The translations under genes were made by a program, and so were the position numbers. A DNA stretch of 64,000 nt from Oribacterium sinus (GTDB lineage Bacteria > Bacillota > Clostridia > Lachnospirales > Lachnospiraceae): positions 78,709 to 142,708 of the forward strand of contig NZ_JACHHH010000008.1 in assembly GCF_014202695.1 (NCBI RefSeq). The letters run 5' to 3'. Shown piece by piece: positions 61,315 through 64,000 of the stretch. The notes beneath the pieces were generated by a model. That model searched no databases. It was not told the origin of the DNA and worked only from the letters and a program-made list of their open reading frames with translations. Each line of letters begins with the position of its first letter. The stretch's first letter is position 1.

Positions 61315-61402
61315 CCCGGAGGGGAAGGTTACTTACCACAAGATTCTGTGACGGCCGGGCTACCTACCGGCTCTGGCATACTTCTCTGTATGCGTTGCGT
61401 TT
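61312..61402 (-). promoter_or_regulatory. yjdF riboswitch aptamer
   Basis: On the minus strand: GCAACGCATAC...GTATGCC, AGAGCCGG-TAGGTAG-CCCGGC and a terminal GTAACCTTCCCCTCCGGGTT region, matching my memory of the yjdF motif consensus in order and spacing. It lies directly upstream of a yjdF gene, where the class always occurs. Confidence 0.75.
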
Positions 61403-61581
61403 TTATCTTTGCTGTGTACATAACATAATCGATGAAATTTCTTCCATCGCCTTCTATCATAACGATGGAAAAATATATTGACAATGCTTTCTTTTTCTTT
61501 TGTATCAACTGACAAAATTTTTACTCTATTCTCAATTAATAAGATATCTCCCGCTTCTCCCGTACTGTTTCCTATAACACA

Positions 61582-61625
61582 AACTCGAAAAATTCCGGCG
61601 GAATTCCACCTTTATTTTTCGAGTT
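61582..61625. repeat. Inverted repeat with nested hairpin
   Basis: 12-bp perfect arms (AACTCGAAAAAT and complement) enclosing ATTCC-GGC-GGAAT. Lies in the 61482-61676 gap; no gene there. Confidence 0.5.
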
Positions 61626-61635
61626 AAATACCATT

Positions 61636-61670
61636 AAAAAAGTATCTTGAGCTTTTCACACGATACTTTT
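61636..61670 (-). terminator. Terminator of the DUF4143 ATPase gene
   Basis: AAAAGTATC / GATACTTTT stem; on the minus strand it is followed by TTTTTT, 7 bp after the stop codon. Confidence 0.7.
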
Positions 61671-61676
61671 CATGAA

Positions 61677-63002
61677 TTAAATCAGCAAACTATTGCCATC
61701 TAATAAAAATTCCTTAACTCCCATCATCAGATATCCGTTTTCGTCATAGCGAGGCTTCATACTTTTTTCTACGATAATGATTTTCTTAAAGGAATCCATG
61801 GTGCGCTCAAAGGATTTGCATTCCTGCTCATACTTTTCCTTATCGGGAATGGCATAGGCAGACTGAATATAATACTTCTTACTTCCTAAGGTAGCAATGA
61901 AATCGATTTCCCTCTGCACCCGAATCTCTTTCCCATTGGTATCCTTTTCCCTAGATTCCACGGTTCCCACATCTACCTGATAGCCCCTGTATCGCAATTC
62001 ATTGTAAATGATGTTCTCCATTATATGAGTTTCTTCGATCTGCCGAAATGACAGTCGGGCATTTCGAAGACCCAAATCTTCAAAATAGATTTTATAAGGG
62101 GTTCCGATATACTTTCGCCCTTTCACATTATATCTTTTTACCCGCGAGAGCATAAATGCTTCTTCCCCATAGGTGATGTATTTATCCACTGTTGCATCAC
62201 TGATATTCATCCCATGAACAGAATTCATCGTTGCAGCAATTTTTCTTGGATTGGTAAGGGTGGAAATACCTGAGGCAATGACGTCAATTACTTCTCCCAA
62301 GGCGCTTTCATCCTGTACCGAATATCTGGCCACGATATCCCGAAGATACACGTTCTTCATTTGGGATATTAAATAATTGGTCTTTTGCTCTTCCGTATTC
62401 ATCAGCACAACCGCCGGAAGCCCTCCGTAAACGGAGTAATCATCATAAGCCTCGCTTTTATCTCCCTCTTTGAATGCATAGTATTCGGAAAAAGATAAAG
62501 GCAGCACATGCACTTCATCCCCTCTTCCCTCAAATTCAGTTAAAATGTCCTTTGACAGAAACTTGGAATTACTGCCTGTTACGTAAACATCAACATTTTG
62601 CTTCCGAAGGAATCCATTCAGCACTGATTCAAAGGCTCCCAGCTTCTGCACCTCATCCAGCAAAAGGTAATACATGCCTTCACCACGAATCTGTGGCATC
62701 AGCCAGGTAATAAATCGGGAGGGATCCACCTTACGCTCTTCTTTTTCATTATCCAGTACGATGGGATCTTCTCCAATCTTTAATAAATCCTCCGCTGTAT
62801 CAAAGGCGAATCGGATAATGTGACTCTCTCCTACACCTTCTGAAAGTAAATGCTTATAGAATAAAGTATTCAGCAAATACGACTTCCCGCAGCGTCTGAT
62901 TCCGGTAATCACTTTAATGAAGCCATTGTGTTTTCTGACAATAAGTCGATTAAGATACACCTCTCTATTGATTTCTCTATTGATTTCTCTATTGATTTCC
63001 AT
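61677..63002 (-). CDS. AAA-type ATPase with DUF4143 domain
   Basis: About 441 residues. Walker A GIRRCGKSYLLN near residue 38, Walker B YYLLLDEVQKLGAFE near residue 115, sensor VTGSNSKFLS near residue 142, then a winged-helix and a nuclease-like C-terminal domain (REIDFIATLGSKKYYIQ). The family is common in gut bacteria, function unclear. The N-terminus has three EINR repeats (12-bp units). The ATG at 63002 has GGAG upstream; 63014 is an in-frame alternative. Confidence 0.85.
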   Translation of the reverse strand: MEINREINREINREVYLNRLIVRKHNGFIKVITGIRRCGKSYLLNTLFYKHLLSEGVGESHIIRFAFDTAEDLLKIGEDPIVLDNEKEERKVDPSRFITWLMPQIRGEGMYYLLLDEVQKLGAFESVLNGFLRKQNVDVYVTGSNSKFLSKDILTEFEGRGDEVHVLPLSFSEYYAFKEGDKSEAYDDYSVYGGLPAVVLMNTEEQKTNYLISQMKNVYLRDIVARYSVQDESALGEVIDVIASGISTLTNPRKIAATMNSVHGMNISDATVDKYITYGEEAFMLSRVKRYNVKGRKYIGTPYKIYFEDLGLRNARLSFRQIEETHIMENIIYNELRYRGYQVDVGTVESREKDTNGKEIRVQREIDFIATLGSKKYYIQSAYAIPDKEKYEQECKSFERTMDSFKKIIIVEKSMKPRYDENGYLMMGVKEFLLDGNSLLI

Positions 63003-63016
63003 CTCGATCTCCATTT

Positions 63017-63124
63017 CATATTTTTGCCGTTAACGGCGCTTTTATGAAATAGTGTACTCATTATTCGGAAAATTCGCAAGAGATTCATTTTATATTTTTG
63101 CCGTTAACGGCATTTTTATGAAAT
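63017..63124. repeat. Two 34-bp direct repeats each with a GCCGTTAACGGC palindrome
   Basis: 63017-63050 and 63091-63124 share ATATTTTTGCCGTTAACGGC and TTTTATGAAAT with three mismatches. The palindromes are at 63026-63037 and 63100-63111. They sit upstream of the DUF4143 gene and at the end of the XRE gene, flanked by A/T runs, so they could be operators or terminators. Confidence 0.65.
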
Positions 63125-63134
63125 ACACAAGATT

Positions 63135-63755
63135 TTATTCTTCTCCCAATACCTTTTTCTGCCAGCTTCGTTTTCCGCATACAGGACACTTCATATATCT
63201 TGCCCGACCCTTGTGCATGGATAGAATGACCTTGCTGTAAGAGGGTACATAGCGATGATGACAGCACCCGCATTCATAGTACCCGGCTTTCTGTTCAATG
63301 CCAACTGCGATAAAGCTTACCAGTAAAATCATCATAAGGGCAAAGGCGGAGAGTACCATTCTCAGCCAGAAAGGCATTACCAGGAAGGATGCCAAAAGGA
63401 TTAAGACCGAGCCGGAGAGTACAGCCGAGAATCCCAGCCAGTATTCCAACTTAAGGGCTCTCCTGTCCCTTTCCTCCACTTCTCGTTTCATTGCCAGAAG
63501 GTTATCTTCTAATTGTTTATTATAGAATTCTGCCATGATTCTTTCGCCCGACAGGAGTTCGTTTACGTTGATTTTCAGAAATCCGCAAAGCTCCAGCATA
63601 ATCCCAGAATCCGGCATAGACTTTCCGGTTTCCCATTTGGATACCGCCCGATCACTGATACCAAGCTTCTCCGCAAGCTCCGCCTGTGTCATGCCCTCTT
63701 CCTTTCTGCAAGCTGCTATAAATTTTCCGATTTTGATTTGATCCATATCGGACAC
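63135..63755 (-). CDS. XRE regulator with membrane helices and a C-terminal zinc-ribbon-like tail
   Basis: 206 residues. N-terminal HTH (MTQAELAEKLGISDRAVSKWETGKS near residue 18), two membrane helices (about 108-127 and 131-150), then paired Cys motifs (YYECGCCHHRYVPS and MKCPVCGKRSW) that could bind zinc. This type of membrane-linked Cro-like regulator is frequent in Clostridia. AAGGAGG precedes the ATG. It may control itself and the DUF4143 gene downstream. Confidence 0.85.
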   Translation of the reverse strand: MSDMDQIKIGKFIAACRKEEGMTQAELAEKLGISDRAVSKWETGKSMPDSGIMLELCGFLKINVNELLSGERIMAEFYNKQLEDNLLAMKREVEERDRRALKLEYWLGFSAVLSGSVLILLASFLVMPFWLRMVLSAFALMMILLVSFIAVGIEQKAGYYECGCCHHRYVPSYSKVILSMHKGRARYMKCPVCGKRSWQKKVLGEE

Positions 63756-63798
63756 CTCCTTTCACGACACAAGCTTACCGGAAACCGTCGAAAATGAC

Positions 63799-63835
63799 AG
63801 GAACCGGCGGTTGAGTTCTACCTATTCCACCGGCG
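63799..63835. repeat. Short direct repeats upstream of the XRE gene
   Basis: ACCGGCGGTTGA occurs at about 63802 and 63829 (27-bp period), close to the XRE promoter region. They might be operator sites. Confidence 0.4.
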
Positions 63836-63913
63836 GTTGAATCTAAATTCTTCTCTATATTCAGCTTCTTCTCTTATTAAGACTAATTCCACCGAAATGG
63901 CAAGTAAATCATT

Positions 63914-64000
63914 ACCACCCGTCAAACGGGTGGTTTGCTCGGGGCTATAAGCCCCTGCTACTGGCCAGCGTCTAAAGGCGCTGGCTTTCATTTTGGGCTA
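63914..64000. mobile_element. Hairpin cluster resembling an IS200/IS605 element end (edge of window)
   Basis: Three consecutive perfect hairpins: ACCACCC-GTCAAAC-GGGTGGT (63914-63934, the outermost A-T pair included), GGGGC-TATAA-GCCCC (63941-63955) and GCCAGCG-8 nt-CGCTGGC (63964-63985). IS200/IS605 elements end in such subterminal hairpins rather than inverted repeats. No transposase or TnpB frame is visible before the window ends, so this is a suggestion. Confidence 0.4.

Noticed and set aside
62955..63000. 12-bp repeats at the start of the DUF4143 gene as a regulatory array
   Set aside because: They are in frame and encode EINR repeats; simple slippage in coding sequence is enough.

Overview
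The window looks like part of a low-GC Bacillota (Firmicutes) chromosome, most likely a Lachnospiraceae-type anaerobe. This rests on gene content and style: AGGAGG-type ribosome binding sites, a GHKL/LytTR two-component pair, a CsoR-controlled metal ATPase, a yjdF riboswitch and class II fumarase. The genus cannot be named safely from this sequence alone. No complete rRNA or tRNA gene and no CRISPR array was seen.

Layout. (1) 1-21676, chromosome: the end of a DUF4143-type ATPase, malic enzyme and fumarase, a small membrane protein with a Cro-like regulator, and a patch of toxin-antitoxin genes with one frameshifted toxin and fragments of duplicated genes. Then come a DUF3137 membrane protein, an ABC-2 exporter with an AgrC/AgrA-like kinase and regulator, a decaying family of paralogous membrane proteins, ATC hydrolase, PlsC, TraX, formamidase and a nicotinamidase-like hydrolase. 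(2) 22074-49847, an integrative conjugative element (ICE) of about 27.8 kb bounded by a 15-bp direct repeat. It carries parA-parB-rep with three perfect parS-like palindromes, a MobP-type relaxase with its accessory protein and a probable oriT, ssb, a VirD4/VirB4-based type IV secretion set, a two-domain cell-wall hydrolase, a repressor-like accessory patch, a 2160-residue methylase/helicase and a tyrosine integrase. (3) 49848-64000, chromosome: metY, an OGG1-type glycosylase, a second DUF3137 protein, and a Ro60-like (vWA/DUF2828) gene preceded by two paralogous structured RNAs and a divergent WYL regulator. Next are csoR with a P1B ATPase, a yjdF riboswitch operon, a complete DUF4143 ATPase, an XRE membrane regulator, and at the right edge a hairpin cluster that resembles the end of an IS200/IS605 element.

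The most interesting locus is 54304-57310. Upstream of the Ro60-like gene, on its strand, lie two RNA modules (56124-56057 and 56013-55819). They share the 5' sequence GAAAGA-yAC-TACAGCAAA and the 3' end TCTTGT, and their terminal stems differ by a compensatory change (AAGATAC/GTATCTT versus AAGACAC/GTGTCTT). The longer module contains several hairpins with 5-bp stems and 7-nt loops, one of them T-arm-like. I read these as candidate bacterial Y RNAs partnered with a Ro-like ring protein and possibly controlled by the WYL protein. This is inference from sequence, not a database match.

In the ICE the genes form a transfer programme: partition/replication, then DNA processing (oriT, relaxase, Ssb), then the channel (VirD4, VirB2/B3/B6/B4-like, hydrolase), then a separately promoted accessory block and the integrase. 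The ICE is visibly more AT-rich than its flanks.
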